DNA from: Olsenella_K absiana
GTDB taxonomy: Bacteria; Actinomycetota; Coriobacteriia; Coriobacteriales; Atopobiaceae
DNA length: 64,000 bases
Direction of reading: 5' to 3'
Assembly: GCF_036408855.1 (NCBI RefSeq)
Contig: NZ_JAZGJQ010000001.1
Coordinates: 62,001 to 126,000 of the forward strand
Both the position numbers and the translations under genes were made by a program. A model generated the notes under the pieces. The model saw nothing but the letters and a program-made list of their open reading frames with translations. It was not told the origin of the DNA and did not search any database. How positions within the stretch are numbered: the first letter of the stretch is position 1; each line of letters opens with the position of its first letter. Of the stretch, positions 1-8,436 are shown piece after piece.

Positions 1-636
1 ATAGCTGGGCTCGAGTCGCCAACGTCGGGCGAGCTGCTCTTCGACGGCGAGCCGATTCACGGTGCGAGCCTGGAGAGGGGGATTGTCTTCCAGGACTACG
101 GCCTCTTCCCGTGGATGAGCGCCGGTGAGAACATTCTCCTCGGCCTGACCCAGAAGTTCCCCGATGTCGACAAAGCGGACCTCAAGAAGCGCGTGTACGA
201 GCTCCTCGAGGCAGTCGGCTTGGACGCGAAGATATACCGGAAGCTTCCCAAGGAGCTGAGCGGCGGGATGAAGCAGCGCTGCGCCATCGCACGCGCCTTT
301 GGCATCGATTCGCCAATGCTCCTGATGGATGAGCCCTTCGGTGCCCTCGATGCGGTCACTCGCGCGAGGCTGCAGGACCTGGTGCTATCGCTGTGGGGCA
401 AGGAAGAGGAGAAGAAGACCATTTTCTTCGTCACCCACGATGTGGATGAGGCGCTCCTCCTGTCAACGCACATCTACATGCTTGGCCAGTCTCCGAGTCA
501 CGTCATCCTCGATGAGAGGATACCTGAGGAGCATCGGGTCACCAGGAACACGCAGTTTGACGACAAGTGGATACTCGACCTCCGCAACAAGTTGGTCATG
601 GAGATGAACCGCGACATCGCTTGTCGTGTCGAGTGA
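1..636 (+). CDS. ABC transporter ATP-binding protein, SsuB/TauB-like (5' end outside window)
   Basis: ATPase subunit of a nitrate/sulfonate/taurine-type importer; hydrolyses ATP at the inner face of the membrane. The reading frame is open from base 1, so the Walker A region lies upstream of the window. Visible in order: Q-loop VFQDYGLFPW (about 85-115), signature LSGGMKQR (about 256-280), Walker B LLMDEPFGALDA (about 319-354) and the H-loop VTHDVDEA. These spacings and the PFGALD sequence are typical of the SsuB/TauB/ThiZ group. It precedes a solute-binding lipoprotein and a permease on the same strand, completing one importer. The substrate cannot be read from sequence. Confidence 0.93.
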   Translation: MAGLESPTSGELLFDGEPIHGASLERGIVFQDYGLFPWMSAGENILLGLTQKFPDVDKADLKKRVYELLEAVGLDAKIYRKLPKELSGGMKQRCAIARAFGIDSPMLLMDEPFGALDAVTRARLQDLVLSLWGKEEEKKTIFFVTHDVDEALLLSTHIYMLGQSPSHVILDERIPEEHRVTRNTQFDDKWILDLRNKLVMEMNRDIACRVE

Positions 637-703
637 CCTTCGCAGTTTGGCAAACGGCAGGCAACGGTGCCTGCTGAAAGACATCGTTAGGAATGGAGAC
701 GCT

Positions 704-1816
704 ATGTCACAAATGAACGCGAACCTGAGCCGCCGTACTTTCATATCTACTATGGGAGTCCTCGGAGCGGGACTTGCGCTCAGTGCCTGCGGCAGCTCTA
801 ACACGTCTGGAGCCGCTGCGGAATCCAGTCCTGCCAGCGGGGACAAGGGTCTGGAAGTGGATACCATCCACTGGGGCAGAGCTAACAGCGGCAACATCTT
901 CGTCACCCTGGGACAGAAGAAGGGCTACTTTGCGGACGAGGGTCTTACCGTCGTTGAGGATCCTGTCCAGTCCGACACTGATGCGCTCACCGCGCTCTCG
1001 ACGGGTGCTGTCGATGTAACGTCGAACCAGGGGACTTCCGGCCCGCTACAGCAGATTGCAGCTGGGCAGGACTTCACCATCGTCGGTGGGTACATGCTTC
1101 AGGGCATGTATCTGATTGCGAAGAAGGGGACTACCTGGAACGGCGTGGGAGACCTTGTCGGAAAGAGAATCGCGCACAAGGCGCCGCAGATCCCCGTATG
1201 TTATGCCATGCTGCAGGCAGGATATGACCCGACCAAGGACGTGACGTGGGTCAGCACGAGCACGTCCGCGGACAGGTATGCAGCCGTGGTCGCAGGGGAA
1301 GCCGACTATGGCTACATGTCTGGCGATATGCTCTATACGGTCAATAACTCGCCTGATGTCGACATCGTCGTCTATGCGGATGAGCTCATGCCCACATACG
1401 GCTGTTGCCGCATGAATATGAGGACCCAGTTCGTGAAGGACAATCCGAAGACGGTCAAGGCGGTCATGCGCGCGATGGTGAGGTCCAACGCGTACTTCCA
1501 CGCGAACCTTGACGAGTGTGTTGAGATTCTTGCCAAGGAGCTCAACACAGACCAGGACTACGTTGCCGCTTACCTCAAGAACGAGCACTACATTCCCGAC
1601 ACCGACCCCGTCAAGCACCAGGTGGAGCAGACGTGGGAGGTCATGAAGCAGATCGGCCTCGTGGATGCGGACGCCGCTGCGAAGGTCAAGCTCGAGGACC
1701 ACATCGACACCAGCTTCTACGAGGAGGCTCTGAACGAGATCTCCCAGGAGTATGCCGATGACTACCCCGAGTGGTGGAAGAGCCGCAAGGAGTTCTTCCA
1801 GGAGCACGACGCGTAA
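704..1816 (+). CDS. ABC transporter substrate-binding lipoprotein, SsuA/THI5-like
   Basis: Extracytoplasmic solute-binding protein of 370 residues. The start at 704 is preferred over an upstream in-frame ATG at 626 because it gives a clean leader: SRRTFIST (twin-arginine-like), a hydrophobic stretch and the lipobox LSAC, so the mature protein is probably lipid-anchored. The body has the NMT1/SsuA pattern (QKKGYFADEGLTV near the N-terminus, then the two-lobed binding fold). Flanked by the ATPase before and the permease after. Ligand unknown; sulfonates, nitrate and pyrimidine precursors are all possible for this fold. Many codons here are less GC-rich than in the cobalamin region. Confidence 0.9.
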   Translation: MSQMNANLSRRTFISTMGVLGAGLALSACGSSNTSGAAAESSPASGDKGLEVDTIHWGRANSGNIFVTLGQKKGYFADEGLTVVEDPVQSDTDALTALSTGAVDVTSNQGTSGPLQQIAAGQDFTIVGGYMLQGMYLIAKKGTTWNGVGDLVGKRIAHKAPQIPVCYAMLQAGYDPTKDVTWVSTSTSADRYAAVVAGEADYGYMSGDMLYTVNNSPDVDIVVYADELMPTYGCCRMNMRTQFVKDNPKTVKAVMRAMVRSNAYFHANLDECVEILAKELNTDQDYVAAYLKNEHYIPDTDPVKHQVEQTWEVMKQIGLVDADAAAKVKLEDHIDTSFYEEALNEISQEYADDYPEWWKSRKEFFQEHDA

Positions 1817-1851
1817 GAGCGTCTCTGTATCAAGGAAATGAAGGGGGTCTC

Positions 1852-2613
1852 GTGGGCAGAGTGGGCAGCTTCTTCAAGAAGTATTGGATTACGATATTAG
1901 TTTTTGTGGGCATCGTCGCCGCCTATGTTGTCATCGCTGACAACAGGCTGGTTAACGCCTTCCTGTTCCCACCCGCCGCGCAGATCGGCAAGGCGTTCCA
2001 GCAATACTGGCAGACGATGTTCATCAACATGTTCTCGTCGTTCGGGCTGTTGGTGCCCGCGCTGATTATCGCGACCACAATCGCCCTGGTCGTCGGGTCC
2101 GTGCTGGGAATGAACAAGCGGGCGAGGGAAGTGCTGCATCCGGTGGTGTACACCATCAGTGTCATCCCCTCGATTCTCCTCTCGCCCTTCGCACTCCTCC
2201 TCGCTCCCAACTTCTGGGTGGCATCGCTCTTCCTGATTATCTACCAGACCATCTGGGCGACTCTCTTCGCGACTATCACGGGCATCCAGACCATCAATAA
2301 GACCTACCTTGACAACGCAGCGGCGCTCGAGCTACACGGGGCGAAGAAGTTCTTCAAGGTCATCCTCCCCGCGGCGAGTCCGTCGATACTCTCGGGGTTC
2401 GTGACATCCCTCAGGGGATCCTTCGTGATGCTCGTCTACGCGGAGATGTACGGCGCGAAGTACGGCATGGGCTTCTTCGTGAAGAAGTATGCAGACTACG
2501 GCCTCTATGCGGAGACCTGGGCGGGCTTCGTCTTCCTGGTAGTGGTGCTCGTGATAGTGATGCAGGTGTTCGAGCACATCAAGTCCCGCCTGCTCTCCTG
2601 GTCCATTGACTAG
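1852..2613 (+). CDS. ABC transporter permease, SsuC/TauC-like
   Basis: Integral membrane permease of 253 residues with about six hydrophobic segments, the first at ILVFVGIVAAYVVI. The cytoplasmic EAA-type loop is seen at DNAAALELHGAKKFFKVILPA, which contacts the ATPase. I chose the GTG at 1852 because a purine-rich site (AAGGGGG, 1841-1847) lies just upstream and the resulting length matches the family; an ATG at 1771 lies inside the preceding gene. Third gene of the importer that begins at the left edge. Confidence 0.9.
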   Translation: MGRVGSFFKKYWITILVFVGIVAAYVVIADNRLVNAFLFPPAAQIGKAFQQYWQTMFINMFSSFGLLVPALIIATTIALVVGSVLGMNKRAREVLHPVVYTISVIPSILLSPFALLLAPNFWVASLFLIIYQTIWATLFATITGIQTINKTYLDNAAALELHGAKKFFKVILPAASPSILSGFVTSLRGSFVMLVYAEMYGAKYGMGFFVKKYADYGLYAETWAGFVFLVVVLVIVMQVFEHIKSRLLSWSID

Positions 2614-2637
2614 ACGTTCGTTCTCGGGGTGATGATG

Positions 2638-3822
2638 ATGAGGATTACCAAAGTCGACGTAATTTATCTGGAGGAGAGGCCAGCCGACAACCCTGCCTGG
2701 TCGCCCGTCCTCTGTCGCGTGTACACGGACGAGGGAATCTACGGAGACGGCGAGGCGGGCATGACCTACGGCTGCCCATCGACGGCAGCGAGGAGCGCCC
2801 TCGTCGAGTTCTCCCGCCAGATTATCGGGAGGGATCCCTTCCAGAGCCAACTCATCTGGCAAGACCTCTACAAGGGGACGTTCTGGGGGCAGAACGGCGG
2901 ACCCGTCGTCTTCGCCGCGATGTCTGCGATAGATGTCGCCCTGTGGGACATCAAGGGCAAGGCACTCGGTGTGCCCGTCTACCAGTTGCTAGGAGGCAAA
3001 GTCCGCGAGAGCCTGAGGTGTTATGCGAGCCAGCTGCAGTTTGGTTGGTATGACAAGAAGACTCCCGCCGTCACAATCGAGGACTACAAGAGGAGCGCTC
3101 GGGCCGCGGTCGACGAGGGCTACGACGCAGTCAAGTACGACTTCTTCACCTTTGACGAGGCTGACGGGCACCGCTATTCCCATGAGGACACGACGAGGCT
3201 CCTTCCCCACAAGTACGTCGACATGGTCAGGCGTAGGTTCGCGGCGGTGCGCGAGGAGGTGGGCCCAGAAGTCGACATCATCATGGAGAACCACTCGAGC
3301 GTCGACGTGCAGTCGGCGGTCCAGCTCGGGGAGGCGGTCAAGGAGTACGGTATCTACTACTTCGAGGAGCCGTGCACACCGACGCCGAAGCTGACCAAGA
3401 GCGTGTTCGATAGGCTCGGAGTTCCCGTCTCGCAGGGCGAGCGCGTCTACACCCGCTGGCAGTATGCCCCTTACTTCGAGGACGGCTCCGTCCAGCTCAT
3501 CCAGCCGGACCTCGGCAACTGCGGCGGCATCACCGAGGTGAAGAAGGTTGCGGACATGGCGGAGACTTACGACGTGGGCGTTCAGGTGCACGTCTGCTCG
3601 AGCCCGCTCCTGACGGCAGCGGCGCTCCAGGTCGAGTGCGTCCTCCCGAACTTCACCATCCACGAGCACCACGTCTACAACCGCTTCGACTACAACCGTA
3701 GGCTGTGCAAGTACGACTACCAGCCGGTCGACGGTCGCTTCTCGGTTCCCGAGCTGCCGGGTATCGGAAACGAGATTAGTGAGTACGCGTTCTCGCACGG
3801 AGAGGTCGAGACGGTGGAGTAG
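2638..3822 (+). CDS. Enolase-superfamily dehydratase (mandelate racemase/galactonate dehydratase-like)
   Basis: Probably a sugar-acid dehydratase of the mandelate racemase/muconate-lactonizing family, cytosolic and Mg-dependent. Capping domain about 1-120, barrel after that. Recognisable sites: VKYDFFTF (second barrel strand, K-x-D type), ENHSSVD and EEPCTP (metal-binding acidic positions), QPDLGNCGGITE, and VHVCSSPL with the late IHEHH region. Starts are stacked: GTG 2629 then ATG 2632, 2635 and 2638; 2638 gives the classical MRITKV start and the best distance to the CGGGG at 2625-2629. It follows the importer by a few bases, so the importer may bring in the acid or a derivative. The exact substrate is not readable. 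Confidence 0.85.
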   Translation: MRITKVDVIYLEERPADNPAWSPVLCRVYTDEGIYGDGEAGMTYGCPSTAARSALVEFSRQIIGRDPFQSQLIWQDLYKGTFWGQNGGPVVFAAMSAIDVALWDIKGKALGVPVYQLLGGKVRESLRCYASQLQFGWYDKKTPAVTIEDYKRSARAAVDEGYDAVKYDFFTFDEADGHRYSHEDTTRLLPHKYVDMVRRRFAAVREEVGPEVDIIMENHSSVDVQSAVQLGEAVKEYGIYYFEEPCTPTPKLTKSVFDRLGVPVSQGERVYTRWQYAPYFEDGSVQLIQPDLGNCGGITEVKKVADMAETYDVGVQVHVCSSPLLTAAALQVECVLPNFTIHEHHVYNRFDYNRRLCKYDYQPVDGRFSVPELPGIGNEISEYAFSHGEVETVE

Positions 3823-4150
3823 CAACAACTACGAGCCTGCATTTCCATATACGCGTACGGAAACGTGATAGTCGAAACAACGGGGGTCATCGGACGCGGC
3901 CATTCGAGGCCAAGTACGATGGCCCTTATTGCAGTATTTGGAACGAAATTATGTTCGGTAATTAGACCGGAGAATAAATAATCGCAGTGAAAAAACTGTG
4001 TGAAGAACGACTTGGCTAATATTGCCGAGATTGCCGGTTGCCGATGGAGGCATTGACTTCGCTGGCTATCAGTGAGGCAACCTGCCTCTTGCCTTGAAGC
4101 GTCAGGGGTATGGCGGAATACACGAGTGGGATGCGGTCGGGGGCTCAAAC
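3823..4150 (+). other. Intergenic region, AT-richer, no gene seen
   Basis: Noncoding stretch between the dehydratase and metN. It is clearly AT-richer than the rest, for example around 3925-4010. A short hairpin GAGGCA-acc-TGCCTC lies near 4074-4088. A weak dyad GAAC...GTTC lies near 3941-3956 and could be an operator. I looked for a SAM or T-box leader because a methionine-type importer follows, but found neither set of conserved elements. Confidence 0.5.
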
Positions 4151-5161
4151 GTGATAGAGATACAACACCTTGGTAAAAGCTGGGCGGATGGGGGCGAGGT
4201 CCTCAAGGACATCAGCCTCGACATCGCCGACGGGGAGATGTACGCCCTGGTTGGGCGTAGTGGTGCGGGAAAGTCCACGCTGCTCAGGTGTATCAATGGG
4301 CTGACGGATTACCAGTCGGGCAGCATGGTAGTGGACGGCCACGAGATCAAGGACATGCCCTACAAGGAAATCCGAGAGCTCCGCAGACAGATTGGGATGG
4401 TCTTCCAGCAGTTCTCGCTGCTTGAAAGGGAGACCGTCTACAACAACGTTGCCCTTCCCATGAAGTGCTGGGGCTACAAGAGCGAGGAGATTGACAAGAA
4501 GGTCATGAGCCTTCTCGAGCTCGTCGGCCTCGCGGATCGAAAGGACGCGCGTCCAAGGGGCCTTTCGGGCGGACAGAAGCAGAGGGTCGCGATAGCAAGG
4601 GCCCTCACCATGGACCCCAAGATCCTGCTCTGTGACGAGGCGACTTCCGCCCTCGACCCCAAGACCACCAGCTCGATTCTTGACCTGCTGATGGAGATCA
4701 ACGGGGAGACCGGAATCACCATCGTCATCGTGACCCACCAGATGGAGGTGGTGCGCAAGGCGTGCCGCAAGGCGTGCATCCTGGAGCGGGGGGTCATCAA
4801 GAGCATGGGCGATGTGCTTGACATCTTCTACAGGAGGCCGGCCTCGCTGCTGCGCCTCCTTGGGGAAGACCAGGCGTCGCTGCCCGACGAGGGGGTGAAC
4901 CTGCGCGTCGCCTACGATGCCGAGGGTCCCGGAGCGTCCTTCTTCGAGTCGTTCTCAAAGGAGACGGGGTTCGTTCCGGAGGTCGTCGACGGAGGGATCC
5001 AGAACTTCAGGAACCGGGCCACGGGCCTCTTCACGCTGAACGTGCGCGAGGAGGACTTGGGCAGGGCTGGAGGCTTCCTCGACCGGGCTGCCCTGAAGTG
5101 GGACCGCATCGACGAGGAATGGATCGCCGAGTCCACGCGCGGCGACGAGGAAGAGGAGTAG
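4151..5161 (+). CDS. metN: Methionine-type ABC importer ATP-binding protein
   Basis: ATPase of 336 residues of the MetNIQ (D/L-methionine) importer family. Walker A is GRSGAGKST, the Q-loop VFQQFSLLERETVYNNV, the signature LSGGQKQR, Walker B ILLCDEATSALDP, and the H-loop VTHQMEVV. The extra C-terminal part (about 260-336) fits the NIL regulatory domain that distinguishes MetN from polar amino-acid ATPases. GTG 4151 follows a CGGGGG site at 4137-4142; the upstream ATG at 4094 adds a non-homologous head. Twelve bases separate it from the permease gene, so the two are co-transcribed. Confidence 0.92.
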   Translation: MIEIQHLGKSWADGGEVLKDISLDIADGEMYALVGRSGAGKSTLLRCINGLTDYQSGSMVVDGHEIKDMPYKEIRELRRQIGMVFQQFSLLERETVYNNVALPMKCWGYKSEEIDKKVMSLLELVGLADRKDARPRGLSGGQKQRVAIARALTMDPKILLCDEATSALDPKTTSSILDLLMEINGETGITIVIVTHQMEVVRKACRKACILERGVIKSMGDVLDIFYRRPASLLRLLGEDQASLPDEGVNLRVAYDAEGPGASFFESFSKETGFVPEVVDGGIQNFRNRATGLFTLNVREEDLGRAGGFLDRAALKWDRIDEEWIAESTRGDEEEE

Positions 5162-5171
5162 GTGACCCGGA

Positions 5172-5840
5172 ATGGTTCTTAGCAGGTTCTCCTTCTGGGA
5201 GATCTTCCAGATGCTGATTCTCCCGGCCTTCTTCGCCACCCTGAGGATGGTGCTGATATCCGGCGTGCTGGCGACGCTCATCGGCATGGTGCTAGGCATC
5301 GTGTTGGTGCTCACGGACAAGGACGGGCTGAGCCCCAACAGGGTCGTCTTCAGGATCTTCGACGTGTTCGTGAACATCATCCGCTCGTTCCCGTTCATCA
5401 TCCTCATCGTCACGATCATCCCGCTCACACGTCTCATCGTCGGGTCCTCGATCGGAGAGGTTGCGGCGCTGGTGCCCCTCACGGTCGCGTGCAGCCCGTT
5501 CATGGGCCGCATCTTCCAGAACGCCTTCAAGGAGGTGGACCCCGCCCTCATCGAGGCGGCGAAGTCCTTCGGCGCCTCCAAGATGCAGATCATGCTCAAG
5601 GTGTACCTCAAGGAAGGTCTGCCCTCGGTCATCTCCGGCCTGAGCCTCGGCCTCATCAACCTGCTCGGCTGCTCCGCAATGGCGGGCGCGGTTGGCGCCG
5701 GTGGCCTGGGTGCGGTCGCGCTCCAGTACGGCTACCAGAACTTCAACGTTCGCGTCATGTACTCGATCGTGGCCATCCTCATCGTGCTCGTGGCGGCGAT
5801 TCAGTACTTCGGAGACTGGGTCTATCGCAAGCTCAAGTAA
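5172..5840 (+). CDS. metI: Methionine-type ABC importer permease
   Basis: Permease of 222 residues, the usual MetI length, with about five membrane spans. Diagnostic pieces are the IIRSFPFIILIV segment and the EAA loop EAAKSFGASKMQIMLKVYLKEG, then GAVGAGGLGAVALQYGYQ near the end, all typical of MetI. It lies between metN and a NlpA-type lipoprotein in one operon, which makes a methionine or methionine-analogue importer the best reading. Confidence 0.92.
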   Translation: MVLSRFSFWEIFQMLILPAFFATLRMVLISGVLATLIGMVLGIVLVLTDKDGLSPNRVVFRIFDVFVNIIRSFPFIILIVTIIPLTRLIVGSSIGEVAALVPLTVACSPFMGRIFQNAFKEVDPALIEAAKSFGASKMQIMLKVYLKEGLPSVISGLSLGLINLLGCSAMAGAVGAGGLGAVALQYGYQNFNVRVMYSIVAILIVLVAAIQYFGDWVYRKLK

Positions 5841-5925
5841 AGGGCCCGCGCAACGAGCCAAATAAGCGGAATCGCACGCTCGTCAGGTGAACCTGGCCAG
5901 GTGCTCAATCGATTAGGAGAAGAAT

Positions 5926-6753
5926 ATGGCGTTACAGCTCACTCGTAGGTCGGCACTGCAGCTTCTGGGGATGGCGGGGATCACCTCCGCACTTGCTGCC
6001 TGCGGCCAGGGCGGGTCATCCGCATCGTCCTCGGAGCAGAAGACCATCAAGGTCGGCACCCGTGCGGACAGCATGGATAAGCTCGCTGCGGTTACCCCGG
6101 ATATCGAGGCCGCGGGCTACAAGATCGAGGCTGTCTCCTTCGACGACTCCGTCCTCCCGAACCAGGCGCTGGGCGAGGGCAGCATCGACTGCAACTGGTA
6201 CCAGCACGAGCCATACCTCCAGGCGTACAACAAGTCCAACGGCACCGACTTCGTGATGGTGGAGCCGAAGAGCTACGCTCCCCTGTTCGGCATGTACTCT
6301 AGCAAATGGAAGAGTCTGGAGGAGCTGCCCGATGGCGCCACGCTCGGTATGTGCTCCGACGCCTCCAACCAGGCGCGCGGCATGATTATGCTCAAGGACC
6401 ACGGCCTGCTGACCCTGGTCGACGGCGTCGACACCCCGACAATCCACGACGTCAAGGACAACCCGAAGAACCTCCAGTTCGTCGAAGCGGAGATGCAGCT
6501 ACTGCCGCAGTCGATCAACGACGTGGACGGGATCTGCCTCGCCGCGGCCCACATGGTCAACGCCGGGATGGACGCCAACTCCTACATCGCCCGCTCCAAG
6601 GACGAGGAGAAGTACGCGGTGGGCTTCGTCGTTCGTAAGGAGGACGCCAACGCCGAGTGGGCGACCGGTATCGCCAAGGCCGTCCAGTGCGACCACCTGA
6701 AGGACTACCTGGCGAACGAGATGAAGGGTTCTATGGTCCCCACCTGGAGCTAA
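5926..6753 (+). CDS. metQ: MetQ/NlpA-family substrate-binding lipoprotein
   Basis: Solute receptor of 275 residues for the MetNI pair. The leader has LTRRSALQLLG and the lipobox LAAC, giving a lipid-anchored mature protein. The body shows the NlpA signature: KVGTRADSM start of the domain, NWYQHEPYLQAYN where other members have DANYFQH, and EAEMQLLPQSINDVD, a ligand-pocket stretch. A strong AGGAGAAG site lies at 5912-5919. Substitutions around the pocket mean the ligand may be something other than methionine. Confidence 0.9.
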   Translation: MALQLTRRSALQLLGMAGITSALAACGQGGSSASSSEQKTIKVGTRADSMDKLAAVTPDIEAAGYKIEAVSFDDSVLPNQALGEGSIDCNWYQHEPYLQAYNKSNGTDFVMVEPKSYAPLFGMYSSKWKSLEELPDGATLGMCSDASNQARGMIMLKDHGLLTLVDGVDTPTIHDVKDNPKNLQFVEAEMQLLPQSINDVDGICLAAAHMVNAGMDANSYIARSKDEEKYAVGFVVRKEDANAEWATGIAKAVQCDHLKDYLANEMKGSMVPTWS

Positions 6754-6775
6754 GCCAAAGGACAGGGGGACACGA

Positions 6776-6805
6776 GACGGCCGCGGGCACCTGTCCGTGG
6801 CCGTC
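6776..6805 (+). terminator. Hairpin after metQ
   Basis: GACGGCCGCGG (6776-6786) pairs with CCGTGGCCGTC (6795-6805) through 11 pairs including one G-U, with an 8-base loop. There is no T-tract after it, so it may slow polymerase or protect the metNIQ message rather than be a strong terminator. The next gene begins only 24 bases on. Confidence 0.4.
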
Positions 6806-6828
6806 GTCAGATTGCAGGGGTGAGCCTC

Positions 6829-7917
6829 GTGACATCGCACGAAGTTGAGATGACGCCAAAGGAGCGGCTGGCCGCGTACGCCGCGGGCGAGGAGGTGGAC
6901 CGCATCCCCACAACGCTCTCGGCGGGGGAGACCGCACCTCCCCTGTACGGATACAAGATCAGGGACTGGTACTTCTCGTCTGACATCATGTTCGACGTCG
7001 AGAGCCGTCTCGCCGCGGACTTCGGGGCGGACAACATGGGCGTCGGTCTGGGCCTTCGCGCCTTGGTCGAGGCGCTCGGAACGAGGCTTGAGTACCCGGA
7101 GAAGGGTGTCTCGTACGTCGTAGAGCCAAAGTTCAAGTCGTTCGCCGAGGTGGACGGGGCCGAGCTCGTGGACGTCGACAAGGATGGGCGACTCCCGATC
7201 ATCATCGAGTCGTTCGAGAAGCTCATGGACGTCTATGGGGACATCAGGACCTTCGGCACCGGTCTGGCTGGACCGCTCACTACGGCCGGTCAGCTCATTG
7301 ACACAGAGGTCTTCCTGAGAGGGATGATCAAGGACCGCGACGGCGTGCACAAGCTCATGCAATACGCCACGGACAACGTGGTCAAGTGCGCGCGCGACAT
7401 CCACAAGCGCCTCGGCATTGGGCTCATGCTCTCGGAGCCCATGGCTTCGAGCGACCTTCTCAGCCTTCGCCAGTTCAAGCAGTTCTACAAGCCGTACCTC
7501 GAGCAGGCGGTAAGGCGCATGAACGAGTTTCAGGGGAGCACCGCCATCCACATCTGTGGTCACACCCGGGACCGCTGGGACCTCGTGGTAGGCTCCGGCG
7601 TGAGCGGGTTCTGGGTCGACAACCTGGAGGACATCGGGGAGCTGAAGGAGCTCTACGGGCAACAGGTCTCCCTCACGGGAAACGTGCCGCCCGTCGCCGT
7701 GCTGCTCGAGGGAAGCCCCGAGGACGTGCGTAAGGCCGTCCTCGACTGTCTGAGGAAGGCGGCAGACTCACCTCGCGGGTACACGCTCTGCCCCGGGTGC
7801 ACCACTCCCGTCGGCACCTCGAGGGAGAACCTCGACGCCTTCATGGACGCCGCGTGGGAGTACGGGCGAGGAGCGAGGAAGGGATGCCTGCCCCGCGGGT
7901 TGCAGGAGCTCGGTTAG
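6829..7917 (+). CDS. Uroporphyrinogen decarboxylase-fold (MtaA-like) protein
   Basis: A 362-residue TIM-barrel protein of the UroD/MtaA superfamily. Two zinc-type ligand clusters are visible, HICGHTRD (H-x-C, near 240) and CPGCTTPVGTS (near 325), as in cobamide- or coenzyme-M methyltransferases (MtaA, CmuA), rather than the arginine-rich pocket of heme UroD. So a methyltransferase role is more likely than heme synthesis. GTG 6829 sits 8 bases after GCAGGGG; GTG 6820 and ATG 6850 are alternatives. Next to a methionine-type importer and just before the B12 cluster, which suggests a corrinoid methyl-transfer step, but no corrinoid protein gene is adjacent. Confidence 0.75.
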   Translation: MTSHEVEMTPKERLAAYAAGEEVDRIPTTLSAGETAPPLYGYKIRDWYFSSDIMFDVESRLAADFGADNMGVGLGLRALVEALGTRLEYPEKGVSYVVEPKFKSFAEVDGAELVDVDKDGRLPIIIESFEKLMDVYGDIRTFGTGLAGPLTTAGQLIDTEVFLRGMIKDRDGVHKLMQYATDNVVKCARDIHKRLGIGLMLSEPMASSDLLSLRQFKQFYKPYLEQAVRRMNEFQGSTAIHICGHTRDRWDLVVGSGVSGFWVDNLEDIGELKELYGQQVSLTGNVPPVAVLLEGSPEDVRKAVLDCLRKAADSPRGYTLCPGCTTPVGTSRENLDAFMDAAWEYGRGARKGCLPRGLQELG

Positions 7918-8044
7918 ATGACTGTCAGTATTCATCTGGGGCGAAGCGCTGCGCCAGGGGCTAGGCGTTCGTCATGTGGAACGCTCCCGTCCGCTCCGGC
8001 GGCCACGCGCTCCGTCGTACAGTGCGCCCGAGCCCAATCTGTCA

Positions 8045-8053
8045 TGCTACACT
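8045..8053 (+). promoter_or_regulatory. Extended -10 promoter of the cobalamin leader
   Basis: TGCTACACT matches an extended -10 (TGnTAnnnT) and no good -35 is seen. It lies inside the dyad CTGTCA (8039-8044) / TGACAG (8053-8058), which could bind a repressor over the promoter. Transcription would begin close to 8060, a few bases before the riboswitch. Confidence 0.5.
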
Positions 8054-8072
8054 GACAGCTAACTGCATAGAG

Positions 8073-8247
8073 ACAGGTGTCGGACGCCCTTCTCGGCCAC
8101 GCGGCCCCGGGCGCCCGGTGAAAAGGGAAGCGGGCGAACGTCCCGCACGAACTCGTCACCGTGATTCGCGAGCACCCACCCAACGCCACTGGGAGACCGG
8201 GAAGGCGGGCGGGCGCGCCCGAGCGATAAGTCGGGAGACCTGCCTGT
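8073..8247 (+). promoter_or_regulatory. Cobalamin riboswitch (AdoCbl aptamer)
   Basis: The ordered conserved blocks of the B12 aptamer are present: ACAGGTG opening (8073-), GGTGAAAAGGGAAG (about 8117-8130), CGCCACTGGGAGACC (about 8183-8200), GGGAAGGCGGG (about 8199-8209), and the closing AGTCGGGAGACCTGCCTGT (8229-8247). This senses cobalamin and lowers expression of the gene that follows. The next gene on the strand is at 8437, the first of the long cbi/cob cluster. Confidence 0.95.
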
Positions 8248-8436
8248 CGGGTACGGGGGCTGGCCCCAAGCCACGAGATCCTGGCTGTACCGAGAAGGGC
8301 GCGCACGCCGCGCCCGGGTCCTGTTCGCCCAGGGCCCCTCTCGCCTGGTCTCCCTGCCTGGAGCCGCCGCACGGCGGCGCGCCCGCCCGCGCACCCGACG
8401 TCCCAAGGAACGGAACGCGACCAGGAGGAACGACCC
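8248..8436 (+). other. Leader between riboswitch and first cluster gene
   Basis: Expression-platform region of 189 bases. Several GC-rich hairpins are possible, including GCCGCC (8363-8368) / GGCGGC (8373-8378). The ribosome site is AGGAGG at 8422-8427, ahead of ATG 8437. There is no intrinsic terminator with a T-tract, so control of translation start or Rho-dependent stopping is more likely. Confidence 0.5.

Noticed and set aside
3823..4150. SAM or T-box riboswitch before metN
   Set aside because: The conserved SAM-I and T-box elements were looked for and not found.
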